DNA of 64,000 nt from NCBI RefSeq assembly GCF_000341085.1, contig NZ_ANBA01000017.1, positions 298,157 to 362,156 of the forward strand, given 5' to 3'. A program made the translations under genes and the position numbers. The notes beneath the pieces were generated by a model, which was not told where the DNA came from, made no database searches, and saw only the letters and a list, made by a program, of their open reading frames with translations. The first letter of the stretch is position 1, and every line of letters starts with the position of its first letter. Shown here piece by piece: positions 50,862 to 59,926 of the stretch. This stretch comes from Nocardiopsis ganjiahuensis DSM 45031. Its GTDB lineage: Bacteria; Actinomycetota; Actinomycetes; Streptosporangiales; Streptosporangiaceae.

Positions 50862-52317
50862 GTCCCGAACCAGCACCGAGACGGCCCATCCCGCACAGGT
50901 TCGAGCCGTCGACAGCGCGCACCTGTGGCACCCCTACACGACCGTCCCCGCAGCTGAGACGCCCTACGTGGTCACCGGAGCCGAAGGCGTCCACCTGGAC
51001 CTGTGGTCGGACGGCCGGCACCACCGGGTGGTCGACGGCATGGCGTCCTGGTGGTCGGCGATCCACGGTTACCGCCACCCACGCCTCGACGCGGCGGTGC
51101 ACGCCCAGGTGGACCGGTTCAGCCACGTGATGTTCGGCGGGCTCACCCACGCGCCCGCGGCCGCGCTGGCCGAGGCCCTCGTGGAGATCACCCCCGACGG
51201 GCTCGAACACGTCTTCCTCGCCGATTCCGGGTCGGTGTCGGTGGAGGTCGCCATGAAGATGTGCCTCCAGTACCACCGCTCCACCGGCGACCCGGGCCGG
51301 CGCCGCTTCCTCACCTGGCGGGGCGGCTACCACGGCGACACCTTCCACGCGATGAGCGTGTGCGACCCCGACGGCGGCATGCACTCGCTGTGGGGCGACG
51401 TCCTGCCCGGCCAGGTGCACGCGCCCGATCCGCCCGCCGGGTTCGACTCCGAGCCCGACCCCGCCTACCTCGCCGGGTTCGAGGAGCTGGCCCGCGTGCA
51501 CGCGGGGGAACTGGCCGCGATCATCGTCGAACCCGTCGTCCAGGGCGCGGGCGGTATGCGCTTCCACCACCCCGGCTACCTCAGGGAACTGCGCAGGATC
51601 GCGGACGCGTACGGGCTGCTGCTGGTGTTCGACGAGATCGCCACCGGCTTCGGCCGTACCGGGGAGATGTTCGCCGCCGACCACGCCGGGGTGGTCCCCG
51701 ACGTCCTGTGCGTGGGCAAGGCGCTGACCGGCGGGTACATGACGCTGGCCGCCGCACTGTGCACCGCACGGGTGGCGAGGGGGATCGCGGAGGGGGAGGT
51801 CCCCGTCCTCGCCCACGGACCCACGTTCATGGGCAACCCGCTGGCCTGTGCGACCGCTCTGGCCTCGGTGGAACTGCTCACCGGGGGCGACTGGCGGGGC
51901 GACGTGGCCAGGATCGGGGACGGGCTCCGCAAAGGGCTGGCCCCGGCCGAGGGCCTGCCGGGGGTGCGGGAGGTGCGGGTGCTCGGCGCGATCGGGGTGA
52001 TCGAGCTGGACCGGCCGGTGCGCATGCGCGAGGCCACCCGGGCGGCGGTGGCGGCCGGGGCGTGGCTGCGGCCGTTCCGCGAGCACGTGTACGCGATGCC
52101 GCCCTACGTGTGCTCCGAGGAGGAGGTCGCGACGATCGCCGCCGGGATGGTGGCGGCGGCCGAGGCGTCACTGGCGGCCGACACGGCGGCGGAGACCGGG
52201 GTGCCACCGGGAGGCGGTGCGGCGGCGGTGGCCGGAGCCGGGCCCGGGCGGACCGCGGCGGGTTCGGGCGGAGCGGGTTCGCGCAGGACCGGAGCGGCTT
52301 CGGAAGGGGATCTGTGA
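50860..52317 (+). CDS. bioA: Adenosylmethionine--8-amino-7-oxononanoate aminotransferase
   Basis: A class III PLP aminotransferase making 7,8-diaminopelargonate with SAM as amino donor. It shows HLWHPYTTVPAAETPYVV, DGMASWWSAIHGYRHPRL, LADSGSVSVEVAMKMCLQY, GGYHGDTFHAMSVCDP, VFDEIATGFGRTG, the PLP Lys in CVGKALTGGYMTLAA and HGPTFMGNPLACA, all typical of BioA. It is 485 residues long. The last about 50 residues are a Gly/Ala/Arg-rich extension beyond the normal end. The stop overlaps the bioD start by 4 nt (GTGA), showing translational coupling. The SD is weak. Confidence 0.95.
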   Translation: MSRTSTETAHPAQVRAVDSAHLWHPYTTVPAAETPYVVTGAEGVHLDLWSDGRHHRVVDGMASWWSAIHGYRHPRLDAAVHAQVDRFSHVMFGGLTHAPAAALAEALVEITPDGLEHVFLADSGSVSVEVAMKMCLQYHRSTGDPGRRRFLTWRGGYHGDTFHAMSVCDPDGGMHSLWGDVLPGQVHAPDPPAGFDSEPDPAYLAGFEELARVHAGELAAIIVEPVVQGAGGMRFHHPGYLRELRRIADAYGLLLVFDEIATGFGRTGEMFAADHAGVVPDVLCVGKALTGGYMTLAAALCTARVARGIAEGEVPVLAHGPTFMGNPLACATALASVELLTGGDWRGDVARIGDGLRKGLAPAEGLPGVREVRVLGAIGVIELDRPVRMREATRAAVAAGAWLRPFREHVYAMPPYVCSEEEVATIAAGMVAAAEASLAADTAAETGVPPGGGAAAVAGAGPGRTAAGSGGAGSRRTGAASEGDL

Positions 52318-53027
52318 CGGACGTGCTCGTGGTGACCGGGACCGGCACCGAGGTGGGCAAGACCGTGGCCACGGCCGCCGTCGCGGCACTGGCCGTGGAG
52401 CGGGGCCGGCGGGTGGCGGTGCTCAAGGCCGCCCAGACCGGGGTGGGACCGGGGGAGGAGGGCGACGCCCAGACCGTCGAGCGCCTGGTCCCCCGGGTGA
52501 CCACCGACGAGACCGTCCGCTATCCCGACCCCCTCGCACCGGCCCGGGCCGCCGCCCGTGTCGGCCGCGAGGGCCCCGCCGCCTGGGAGGTCACCGACCG
52601 GGCCCTCGACCTGGCACGCGGCCACGACCTGGTGCTGGTGGAGGGTGCGGGCGGGCTGCTGGTCCGGTTGAACGCGGCGGGGGAGACCCTCGCCGACGTG
52701 GCCGAGCTGCTGTCAGCGCCGGTACTGGTGGTCGCCGATCCCCGGCTGGGGACCCTCAACGCGACCGCTCTGACCGCCGAAGCGCTGCGCTCGCGCGGGC
52801 TGGTCCCCGCAGGGGTGGTCGTGGGCTCCTGGCCGCGTGAGGAAGAGGAAGCCGACCTGGCGATGCGCTGCAACCTCGACGACCTGCCCGACATGGGGGC
52901 TGGCCCGCTCGCGGGCGTCCTCACCGAGGGGATGGGCGGGCTGGCCCCGCGGGCCTTCGCCGAGGCGGCCCGCCGCTCCCTGGGGCCGGGGCTCGGCGGC
53001 ACGTGGGAGCCCCCTGGCAGAGCTTGA
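52314..53027 (+). CDS. bioD: Dethiobiotin synthetase
   Basis: A 237-residue ATP-dependent carboxylase that closes the ureido ring of dethiobiotin. It shows the P-loop VVTGTGTEVGKTVATAAVAAL, LKAAQTGVGPGEEGD, and the LVEGAGGLLVRLN motif; DPRLGTLNATALTAEALRSRG follows. The GTG start at 52314 overlaps the bioA stop in a GTGA and has AAGGGGA 4 nt upstream. The pair forms an operon. fabI starts 183 nt downstream. Confidence 0.96.
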   Translation: MTDVLVVTGTGTEVGKTVATAAVAALAVERGRRVAVLKAAQTGVGPGEEGDAQTVERLVPRVTTDETVRYPDPLAPARAAARVGREGPAAWEVTDRALDLARGHDLVLVEGAGGLLVRLNAAGETLADVAELLSAPVLVVADPRLGTLNATALTAEALRSRGLVPAGVVVGSWPREEEEADLAMRCNLDDLPDMGAGPLAGVLTEGMGGLAPRAFAEAARRSLGPGLGGTWEPPGRA

Positions 53028-53210
53028 GGCCGGGGAGGGGCCGGGGCCGCCCCGGCCGGATCCTCCCCGGGTCGGAGGGAAGGCCCGCCCGCTGGCGGAC
53101 CTCTTCAAAGCACATGCCGGATTCTTTGTGCCGTTCCACGGCAGACGAACCCCGCCCGGCGCCGATACGTTGCCACTGCCAGCCCGAACACCGCCCAACA
53201 GGGGAACTCC

Positions 53211-54008
53211 TTGAACCTGCTCATCACCGGCATCACCACGCAGTCCTCCATCGCCTACGCGATCGCGGAGGAGGCCATGAACCAGGGCCACGAGGTGATC
53301 CTGACCAACCCGCCCGGCCGCGCCTTCTCCATCTGCGAGCGCATCGCCAAGCGGCTGCCCAAGGAGCCGGTCGCCGTCCTGCCCATGGACGTCACCGACC
53401 CCGCGCAGATCGCCGCCACCGTCAAGGCGGTCGGTGAGCACTGGGACCACGTGGACGGCCTGCTGCACGCCATCGCCTACGCGCCCGAGTCGGCCCTGGG
53501 CGGCAACTTCCTCAACACCGAATGGGAGGACGTCTCCAAGGCGATCCACATCTCCGGCTACTCGCTGGCCGCCCTGACCGTCGGCATGCGCGACCTGCTC
53601 GCCAAGGCCCCCGAGGGCGCCGGAGTGGTCTCCCTGACCTTCGACGCCAGCGTCGCCTGGCCGGTCTACGACTGGATGGGCTCGGCCAAGGCCGTCCTGG
53701 AGAACTCCGCCCGCTACCTCGCCCGTGACCTGGGCCCGGACGGCATCCGCGTGAACACGATCTCCGCGGGCCCGATCAAGTCCCTCGCGGGCGGCTCGAT
53801 CCCCGGCTTCTCGCAGATCGCCGACTCCTGGGCCGACAACTCCCCGCTGGGCTGGGACACCAAGGACACCACCGTCGTGGCCGGCCCCGCCCTCTTCCTG
53901 ATGTCGCCCGCCGCCCGGGCCGTCACCGGCACGGTCATGCACGTGGACGGCGGCTACCACGCCATGGGCGCCCCCCTGGCCCCCACTCCCGGTCCGGTCT
54001 CCGCCTGA
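53211..54008 (+). CDS. fabI: Enoyl-[acyl-carrier-protein] reductase (NADH), InhA/FabI type
   Basis: A 265-residue SDR enzyme catalysing the last reduction of the fatty-acid elongation cycle. It shows LLITGITTQSSIAYAIAEEA (the FabI-type nucleotide loop), LPMDVTDPAQ, HAIAYAPESALGG, and the catalytic Y-x6-K in VYDWMGSAKAVLE, then RVNTISAGPIKSLAG. It should be the target class of triclosan/isoniazid-type inhibitors. The start is TTG at 53211, with AGGGGA 5 nt upstream; no earlier ATG fits. A fabG partner is not adjacent. A hairpin terminator follows at 54023. Confidence 0.96.
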   Translation: MNLLITGITTQSSIAYAIAEEAMNQGHEVILTNPPGRAFSICERIAKRLPKEPVAVLPMDVTDPAQIAATVKAVGEHWDHVDGLLHAIAYAPESALGGNFLNTEWEDVSKAIHISGYSLAALTVGMRDLLAKAPEGAGVVSLTFDASVAWPVYDWMGSAKAVLENSARYLARDLGPDGIRVNTISAGPIKSLAGGSIPGFSQIADSWADNSPLGWDTKDTTVVAGPALFLMSPAARAVTGTVMHVDGGYHAMGAPLAPTPGPVSA

Positions 54009-54469
54009 CCCGCCGAGAGGAGAGGTGTCCCCTGGCCGGACGGGGACACCTACCGGTGCCGAGCACCCGCTGAACAGGCCGGGGTACCGGCGCCGGTGAG
54101 CGGGGAGCCCGGTACGGGGACGCCTCCGAGTCGCCTCGGGGAGGGCCCTCCCCAGCGGCGATCGCTAGGCTGAGGGCCCCGCTGTCCCCCAGGCCCCGAG
54201 GGCAGGCGACACCGTGCCGGAACCAGCCGAACACGATCCCCCGAACCCGACCCCGACCACTTCGCACGCCCCGGCGCGTTCAGGTCGGGTCACCTGCTGT
54301 GGCTGGCTGCCGCCGATGAGGAACGGCAGCGGGGGAGGACCGATCTGGTCCGCGCCGAACCGCTCGACCTCGTCACCCGGGCGGAGGGCCGTGTGTGCTC
54401 GCTGGAGCTGGCGGCCCGGGACCGCGAGGACGGGGCGGCGCCGGGCCCGGTCGGCTGAACCCGGCCCCT
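54009..54469. other. Intergenic region, possible gene remnant
   Basis: About 460 bp. It holds the fabI terminator. A plus-strand frame near 54255-54459 translates as a plausible roughly 65-residue segment (FRSGHLLWLAAADEERQRG, LVTRAEGRVCSLELAARD) without a convincing start codon, so it may be a fragment of a lost gene. The evidence is weak. Confidence 0.3.
54023..54051 (+). terminator. Terminator after fabI
   Basis: A 10-bp perfect stem (54023-54032 with 54042-54051) and a 9-nt loop, 15 nt past the fabI stop. Confidence 0.7.
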
Positions 54470-54961
54470 TCAGCCGGCCGGGGCGGGGACCGGCGAGGCC
54501 AGGGTGAAGGCCCTGGGACCGGGTCCGTGGTCGCGCAGGTGCCCGGCGCGGCTCTCGGCCTCCGCCACGGTGACCTCCGCTCCGGCGCTGGACCACCACA
54601 GGGTCCGCTCCACGGTGGGGAAGGCCCCGGTCGCGGCGCGGTAGGCGAGCACCTCGTCGTGCGCGTCCTCCACGAAGGAGCGCAGATCGGTCGGGGATCG
54701 CCACAGGGCCACCACGCGTATGCGGTCTCCCTCGTCGGAGAAGTGGACCTCACCCAGGTGTCCCAGGTGGACCCCGGCTCGTTCCCGCAGGACACGTACG
54801 AAGGCCTGGAGTTGGTGGCGGTCGCCGGTGACCGTACGGGCCTCGACCAGGAGGGGCCAGTGTGCGAGGCGGGCCGTTTCCGGGGTCGAGCGGCGGATTC
54901 TGGCCGCCCTGGCGGGGGCTCCGACGTGGCGGTCGGTACGGCTGTGAAGCAGGGAACGCAT
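54470..54961 (-). CDS. ABM-fold (DUF3291-like) small protein
   Basis: A 163-residue protein. The core LVEARTVTGDRHQLQAFVRVLRERAGVHLGHLGEVHFSDEGDRIRVVALW-type pattern, followed by RSPTDLRSFVEDAHDEVLAYRAATGAF, looks like the dimeric alpha/beta barrel of antibiotic-biosynthesis-monooxygenase or DUF3291 proteins. No cofactor site can be pointed to. GAGGAG is 5 nt before the ATG at 54961. It is divergent from a MocR regulator across a dyad operator, so it is the probable regulatory target. Confidence 0.82.
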   Translation of the reverse strand: MRSLLHSRTDRHVGAPARAARIRRSTPETARLAHWPLLVEARTVTGDRHQLQAFVRVLRERAGVHLGHLGEVHFSDEGDRIRVVALWRSPTDLRSFVEDAHDEVLAYRAATGAFPTVERTLWWSSAGAEVTVAEAESRAGHLRDHGPGPRAFTLASPVPAPAG

Positions 54962-54976
54962 GGGGACTCCTCTGGG

Positions 54977-55003
54977 AAGTGGACCTTGTCAAAGGTGCCA
55001 CTT
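54977..55003. promoter_or_regulatory. Dyad operator in the MocR divergent region
   Basis: AAGTGGACCTT (54977-54987) and AAGGTGCCACTT (54992-55003) form an inverted repeat with a single extra base and a 4-nt centre GTCA. It lies 16 nt upstream of the ABM-fold gene. The half-site TGGACCTTGT recurs as a direct repeat at 55083-55092, across the MocR start. Confidence 0.55.
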
Positions 55004-55081
55004 TGGCTCTGGTGGTATCTGCTTTCCTGATGCCAGTATTGAAGTCCAGGGTCAGAGTCAGTAGAGCCAATGGAGCCGAAA

Positions 55082-56557
55082 ATGGACCTTGTTCGACAGA
55101 CGGACGAACTCGTGGACGCCCTCGGGAACTGGTCCGCCGGCAACGGGGCCCTCTACCGGCGCCTGGCCGCCTCCCTGCACGGGTTGGTCGACCAGGGCAC
55201 CCTCGTGCCCGGGGAACGCCTCCCCTCCGAACGGAGCCTGGCCACCGCGCTGCGGATCAGCCGCACCACCGTCGTCTCCGCCTACGACCACCTGCGGGAG
55301 GAGGGGATCCTGGAGAGCCGCCAGGGCAGCGGCACCAGGGTGTGCAGCACCAGGTCCCCCGTGCGCGCGGACGGGTGGACCGCGGGAGGCAACGGCAACC
55401 CCATCTACCGCAACCTCCTCCAGACCGACGAGTCCGTCATCTCCGCCTCGTGCCTGAACACGCCGGACCTGGGCGGGGTCGAGGCGGCCGTCCGGGAGGT
55501 GGTCGCCGAGGACCTGCCCGCGCTCATGGCCGAGAGCACCTACTACCCGCGCGGTCTGATGGCCCTGCGCGAGGCGATCTCGGAGTACTACGGGCGCCGG
55601 GGCCTGCCCACCCGTCCCGACCAGATCGTGGTCACCACCGGCGCCCACCAGGCCGTCGCCCTGGTCGCCCAGCTCTACCTGCGCCCCGGCTCCCCGGTCC
55701 TGGCGGAGGACCCGAGTTTCGCCGGCTGCCTGGACCTCTTCCGCGACCGGGGCGCCACCATCCATCCGGTGCCCCTGGACAGCCAGGGGATCGACCCCAA
55801 CGGCGTGCGCCGCGCGATGACCGAGCACAACCCGCACCTGGTCTACGTCATGCCCTCGTACCACAACCCGACCGGCACGATGATGTCCCCGGCCCGCCGC
55901 CGCGAGCTGGGGGAGATGTCGGCCCGCCACCGGGTGCCGGTCCTGGAGGACAGCGCGTACACCGGTATCCGGTCCGCGGACGAACCGGCCCCGCTCGCCG
56001 CGTACGCGCCGCGCGGCGCCGAGGTCATCTCCGTCGACTCGCTGTCCAAGGTCGGGTGGGCGGGGCTGCGCGTCGGCTGGCTGCGCGCCCCCGCCGAGAT
56101 GGCGCTCCGGCTCAGTCGCCGCAAGGTCCTCGCCGACCTGGCCGGCCCTCTGCTGGACCAGGCGGTCGCGGTGCGCCTGCTCGACCGCTACGACGAACTC
56201 GCCCGCCGGCGGTCGGAGGAGCTGCGCACCGCCCTGGCCCACATGGAGTCCCTGCTGCGCCGGGACCTGCCCGAGTGGCGGTGGCGGACCCCCGAGGGAG
56301 GGGCGGCGCTGTGGGTGCACCTGCCCGGGGCCAACGCCCGCGCCTTCGCCCAGGTCGCGCTCTGCCACGGTGTCGAGCTGGTCCCGGGGCCCGTCATGTC
56401 CGCCTCCGGCGACGACCGCCACGCCGAGTACTTCCGCCTGCCGTTCGCCTACGACCGGGCGACCCGCGAGGAGCTGGTGTGGCGGCTGGCCCGCGCCTGG
56501 CACGAGCTCGACCGGCACGGCCCGGTGGGGAGCCACCCGGACGCCCTGGTCGTCTGA
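55082..56557 (+). CDS. MocR-family (GntR-aminotransferase fusion) transcriptional regulator
   Basis: A 491-residue regulator. The N-terminal GntR winged helix spans about residues 20-85 (YRRLAASLHGLVDQG, GERLPSERSLATALRISRTTV). The C-terminal domain is an aminotransferase-like PLP domain with TTGAHQAVALVAQLYL, MPSYHNPTGTMMSPARR, and the PLP Lys in DSLSKVGWAGLRVGW. The family includes PdxR, GabR and TauR, which sense PLP adducts. The ATG at 55082 is preferred because GGAG is 6 nt upstream; the ATG at 55070 would add four residues. It is divergent from the ABM-fold gene and not linked to vitamin B6 genes here. Confidence 0.93.
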   Translation: MDLVRQTDELVDALGNWSAGNGALYRRLAASLHGLVDQGTLVPGERLPSERSLATALRISRTTVVSAYDHLREEGILESRQGSGTRVCSTRSPVRADGWTAGGNGNPIYRNLLQTDESVISASCLNTPDLGGVEAAVREVVAEDLPALMAESTYYPRGLMALREAISEYYGRRGLPTRPDQIVVTTGAHQAVALVAQLYLRPGSPVLAEDPSFAGCLDLFRDRGATIHPVPLDSQGIDPNGVRRAMTEHNPHLVYVMPSYHNPTGTMMSPARRRELGEMSARHRVPVLEDSAYTGIRSADEPAPLAAYAPRGAEVISVDSLSKVGWAGLRVGWLRAPAEMALRLSRRKVLADLAGPLLDQAVAVRLLDRYDELARRRSEELRTALAHMESLLRRDLPEWRWRTPEGGAALWVHLPGANARAFAQVALCHGVELVPGPVMSASGDDRHAEYFRLPFAYDRATREELVWRLARAWHELDRHGPVGSHPDALVV

Positions 56558-56560
56558 CCA

Positions 56561-56595
56561 CCGGTGACGCCTCCGGCAGCCGGAGGCGTCACCGG
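56561..56595. terminator. Terminator after the MocR gene
   Basis: A perfect 16-bp stem (56561-56576 with 56580-56595) and a 3-nt loop, directly after the MocR stop at 56557. Confidence 0.85.
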
Positions 56596-56645
56596 CGCCG
56601 GTCCGGTCCCTGGCGGCAGGATCACGGCGGGGGCGGACAGAAAGC

Positions 56646-56677
56646 GAGGGCGGCACCACGTGTGTGGTGCCGCCCTC
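56646..56677 (-). terminator. Terminator after superoxide dismutase
   Basis: A perfect 14-bp stem (56646-56659 with 56664-56677) and a 4-nt loop. On the minus strand it is followed by GCTTTCTG. Confidence 0.85.
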
Positions 56678-56717
56678 CGCCGTGCCCGGTGTCCGGGTCG
56701 GTCGGAACCCGAGGGTT

Positions 56718-57332
56718 CTAGCCGATCTTGACCTTGCGGGCCTCGGCGAAGCGCTCCTGGACGTCGGCCCAGTTGACCACGTTCCAGAACGCCTTGACGT
56801 ACTCGCCCTTGACGTTCTTGTACTGGAGGTAGAAGGCGTGCTCCCACATGTCCAGCATGAGCAGCGGCTGCGTGCCGATGGCGATGTTGGCCTGCTGGTC
56901 GTACAGCTGCTCGATGATCAGACGCTGGCCCAGGGCGTCCCAGGCGAGGATCGCCCAGCCGGAACCCTGGAGGCTGGTGGCCGCGGCGTTGAAGTGCGCG
57001 CGGAAGGCGTCGAAGGAACCGAACTGGTCGTCGATGGCGGCCGCGAGCTCACCCTCGGGCTTGTCGCCGCCCTCGGGGGAGAGGTTCTTCCAGAAGACGG
57101 AGTGGTTGACGTGGCCACCGAGGTGGAACGCGAGGTTCTTCTGGAGCATGGTCACGGCGCCGAAGTCGTCGGCCTCGCGGGCGGCGGCCAGCTTCTCCAG
57201 CGCACCGTTGGCCCCGGCGACGTAGGCGGCGTGGTGCTTGTCGTGGTGCAGCTCCATGATCTGACCGGAGATCCACGGCTCAAGGGCCGCGTAGTCGTAG
57301 GGCAGTTCGGGAAGCGAGTACGGCGCAGACAT
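56718..57332 (-). CDS. sodA: Fe/Mn-family superoxide dismutase
   Basis: A 204-residue cytoplasmic (possibly exported without signal) dismutase of superoxide. Metal ligands are His in MELHHDKHHAAYV, His in HLGGHVNHSVFW, and Asp and His in LLMLDMWEHAFYLQYKN. The nearby YDQQANI has Gln where the Mycobacterium tuberculosis Fe enzyme has His, which leans toward Mn, but metal choice is not certain. The ATG at 57332 follows GGAAAGG at a 10-nt spacing. The gene has its own terminator, and a leader of about 500 bp separates it from the divergent acyltransferase. Confidence 0.96.
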   Translation of the reverse strand: MSAPYSLPELPYDYAALEPWISGQIMELHHDKHHAAYVAGANGALEKLAAAREADDFGAVTMLQKNLAFHLGGHVNHSVFWKNLSPEGGDKPEGELAAAIDDQFGSFDAFRAHFNAAATSLQGSGWAILAWDALGQRLIIEQLYDQQANIAIGTQPLLMLDMWEHAFYLQYKNVKGEYVKAFWNVVNWADVQERFAEARKVKIG

Positions 57333-57856
57333 CTCTGACGCACCTTTCCAATGACGAGGTTCGTCGGGCTTACAGCGATGGGATCGCTCTAGGCAGAAAG
57401 CTATCAGCCAAGGGGGCGGGGACCCGATGTCAGGCTGTTTACACCCCGCTCGGGGAATAAACCGTCCGCCGGACACCAACGCGTTCCGACCCCGTGCGAC
57501 GGTGCGGACACGCTCCGGGCCCCGTGGCCGCGGGTTCACCGGGCCCTGTGCCGTCCCGGCCGCATCGGCCTCCACCCTCCCTTCCCGCGCACCTGTTCCG
57601 TCAATCATCCGCTTCCGTCCTGAACCTCCCGAAGGCCGCCGGTCTCCGGTCGTCCCGGCCTCCCGGCCTAACCTGACCGGACTGTCGGCCAGCAGACCCG
57701 AAGGATGCCGGAAAACGTTGTTCGGGCGTTGGCCCGCCATTCACCGGACGGGCATCGGGAACGGCGATAATACAGCGCCGAATTCGAGTGACGGAACCCG
57801 CTCAGAAGCCTCGTTCGGTGAAAAGTCTCCCTAGTCCTCCGAGGCCGCCGCCGCTC
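57333..57856. other. Divergent region between sodA and the acyltransferase
   Basis: About 520 bp. The sodA side (57380-57410) has a TAGCTT that could be a -10. The other side has GATAAT at 57766-57771, a possible acyltransferase -10. Codon use between 57788 and 57856 is not typical of coding DNA here. No other gene is seen. Confidence 0.45.
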
Positions 57857-59926
57857 ATGCACATCTCTTCTCCGAAGGCCCTCGCCAACAGGGCCGCCAC
57901 CGTTCCCACCGTCCCCGGGGTCGCCCGCGACAAGGGCGGCGGGGGTTTCCGGCCCGAGATCGAGGGCCTGCGCGCCTTGGCCGTACTCCTCGTGGCCGTC
58001 TACCACATCTGGTTCGGCCGGGTCTCCGGTGGCGTCGACGTCTTCCTCATGCTCACCGGGTTCCTCATCACCGGGTCCCTGGTCCGGAGCGTCGAACGCG
58101 ACGGCCGCATCCGCTTCGCCGCCTTCTGGACCCGGCTGGCCCGGCGGCTCGTCCCCGCCGTGGCCGTGGTCCTGACCGCGACGATGGCCGCCATGTACCT
58201 GTGGCTGCCCCGCTCGCGCTGGGCGGACGTCCTCGACGAGGTACGCGCCGCCGCGCTCTACCACGAGAACTGGACCCTGGCCCGCAACGCGGTCGACTAC
58301 CTGGCCAGGGAGGCCGCGGCCAGCCCGGTCCAGCACTTCTGGTCGCTGTCCATCCAGGGCCAGTTCTACCTGCTGTGGCCGCTCCTGGTCGCCCTCGCCG
58401 CACTGGTGGCCGCACGCGCCCGGATACCCCTGCGAGCGACGGTCCTGGTCGCCGTCACGGCCGTGTTCGCCCTCTCCCTGAGCTACTCGGTGTCCGTCAC
58501 CGCCCGCGATCAGGCCTGGGCCTACTTCGACACCGGGGCCCGCCTGTGGGAGCTGGCCCTGGGCGCGATCCTGGCCCTGGTCATCCACCGGGTGCACCTG
58601 CCGGTGCGGCTGCGCGTGTTCCTGGGCTGGTTCGGCCTGGCCGCCCTGGTCTCCTGCGGGGTGCTCGTCCCGGTCTCCACGCTGTTCCCCGGCTACGTGG
58701 CGCTGTGGCCGACCGGCGCCGCCGTCCTGGTGGTCCTGGCCGGGACCACCGGCAGCCGCCACGGCGCGGACCGCCTGCTCACCTGGAAACCCCTCACCGA
58801 ACTCGGCAAGCTGTCCTACCCCCTGTACCTGTGGCACTGGCCGGTCCTGGTCTGCTACCTGGAGGCCACCGACCGGCCCCTGGCCACCCCGCTCGGCGGT
58901 CTGGGCGTCCTGGGACTGTCCCTGGGCCTGGCCTGGCTGACCCACCGTCTGCTGGAGGGCGGACTGGACCGCTTCACCCGCCCGGCCGGGCGCCGCACCC
59001 CCGGATGGTCACTGGGCATCGCCGCCGCGCTGATCGTCCCGGTCCTGGCCGCCTCGCTGCTGTGGGGCGACCGCCTGGAGCGGGAGCGGGCCGAGCGCTC
59101 CCAGGAGGTCGCCGTGCCGGACAGCTACCCGGGGGCCCTGGCGGTCTCCGACCCCGACGCCGCCGCGCTCCTGCCCGACGTCCCGGTCCGTCCGGACCCC
59201 GCCGACGCCAGACAGGACCTGTCCTGGCACCACGAGCAGGGCTGCCACGTCACGCTCGTCTCGGAGGAGCTGGTCGTCTGCGACACCGGCCCGGCCGACG
59301 CCGAACACACACTCGCCCTGGTCGGCGCCTCACGCGCGGCCCACTGGTACCCGGCCGTCCAGGAGGCCGCCGAGGCCCGGGGATGGCGCCTGGTCTCCTT
59401 CACGAAGAGCGGCTGCCAGTTCAGCACCGACACCGCGCACCGGGACGGAGAGGTCTTCCACGAGTGCGAGGTGTGGAAGAGCAAGGCGATGGCCGAACTG
59501 GAGGAGTTGCGCCCGGACGCGGTCCTGACCTCCTCCACCCGGGCCACCCTCGACGGGGAGACCGTCCACGACGGCTTCCTGGAGGTCTGGTGGTGGCTGG
59601 AGGAGCTGGGCATCGACGTGATCGGCCTGCGCGACCTGCCCCGGCTGCCCTACCAGGGCGCCGAGTGCGTGGAGTCGAACCCGGCCGAGCAGTGCGCGTC
59701 CCCGGTGACGGCCAGCCAGGCGGACGTGGACCCCGCCACCCGGGTCGAGCTGCCGCCCAACGTCACCCTCATGGACCTCACCGGACACGTGTGCCCCGGC
59801 GGTTCCTGCGACGCGGTGGTCGGCAACATCCTGGTGTTCTGGGACCACTCGCACGTCACCGCCACCTACGCGCGCACTCTCGGCCCGGCGATGGAGGAGG
59901 CCCTGGCCGAGGCGACCGGCTGGTGA
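57857..59926 (+). CDS. Acyltransferase-3 / SGNH fusion (OafA-YrhL type)
   Basis: A 689-residue membrane protein that probably O-acetylates a surface glycan. Residues about 30-390 are an acyltransferase-3 domain with FRPEIEGLRALAVLLVAVYHIW (catalytic His in the first helix), GVDVFLMLTGFLITGSL, FWTRLARRLVPA, and about ten helices. A final linker helix leads to an extracellular SGNH-like domain (from about 420) with LVGASRAAHWYPAVQ and a late DHSHVT motif. The SGNH Ser reads GAS rather than GDS. The ATG at 57857 is chosen over GTG 57788 because third-position GC falls sharply before it. It starts a same-strand run of surface-glycan genes. Confidence 0.9.
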   Translation: MHISSPKALANRAATVPTVPGVARDKGGGGFRPEIEGLRALAVLLVAVYHIWFGRVSGGVDVFLMLTGFLITGSLVRSVERDGRIRFAAFWTRLARRLVPAVAVVLTATMAAMYLWLPRSRWADVLDEVRAAALYHENWTLARNAVDYLAREAAASPVQHFWSLSIQGQFYLLWPLLVALAALVAARARIPLRATVLVAVTAVFALSLSYSVSVTARDQAWAYFDTGARLWELALGAILALVIHRVHLPVRLRVFLGWFGLAALVSCGVLVPVSTLFPGYVALWPTGAAVLVVLAGTTGSRHGADRLLTWKPLTELGKLSYPLYLWHWPVLVCYLEATDRPLATPLGGLGVLGLSLGLAWLTHRLLEGGLDRFTRPAGRRTPGWSLGIAAALIVPVLAASLLWGDRLERERAERSQEVAVPDSYPGALAVSDPDAAALLPDVPVRPDPADARQDLSWHHEQGCHVTLVSEELVVCDTGPADAEHTLALVGASRAAHWYPAVQEAAEARGWRLVSFTKSGCQFSTDTAHRDGEVFHECEVWKSKAMAELEELRPDAVLTSSTRATLDGETVHDGFLEVWWWLEELGIDVIGLRDLPRLPYQGAECVESNPAEQCASPVTASQADVDPATRVELPPNVTLMDLTGHVCPGGSCDAVVGNILVFWDHSHVTATYARTLGPAMEEALAEATGW

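Noticed and set aside
49215..53027. Secondary-metabolite cluster
   Set aside because: The aminotransferases and synthase are plain bioF, bioA and bioD by motif; no PKS, NRPS or tailoring core is present.
54214..54507. 97-codon plus-strand frame after fabI
   Set aside because: Pro/Arg/Ser-rich product, runs into the 3' end of the ABM-fold gene, and another frame in the same stretch looks at least as protein-like.
57788..57856. Upstream GTG start for the acyltransferase
   Set aside because: Codons before 57857 have many A/T third positions unlike the rest of the gene, so the ATG at 57857 is better supported.
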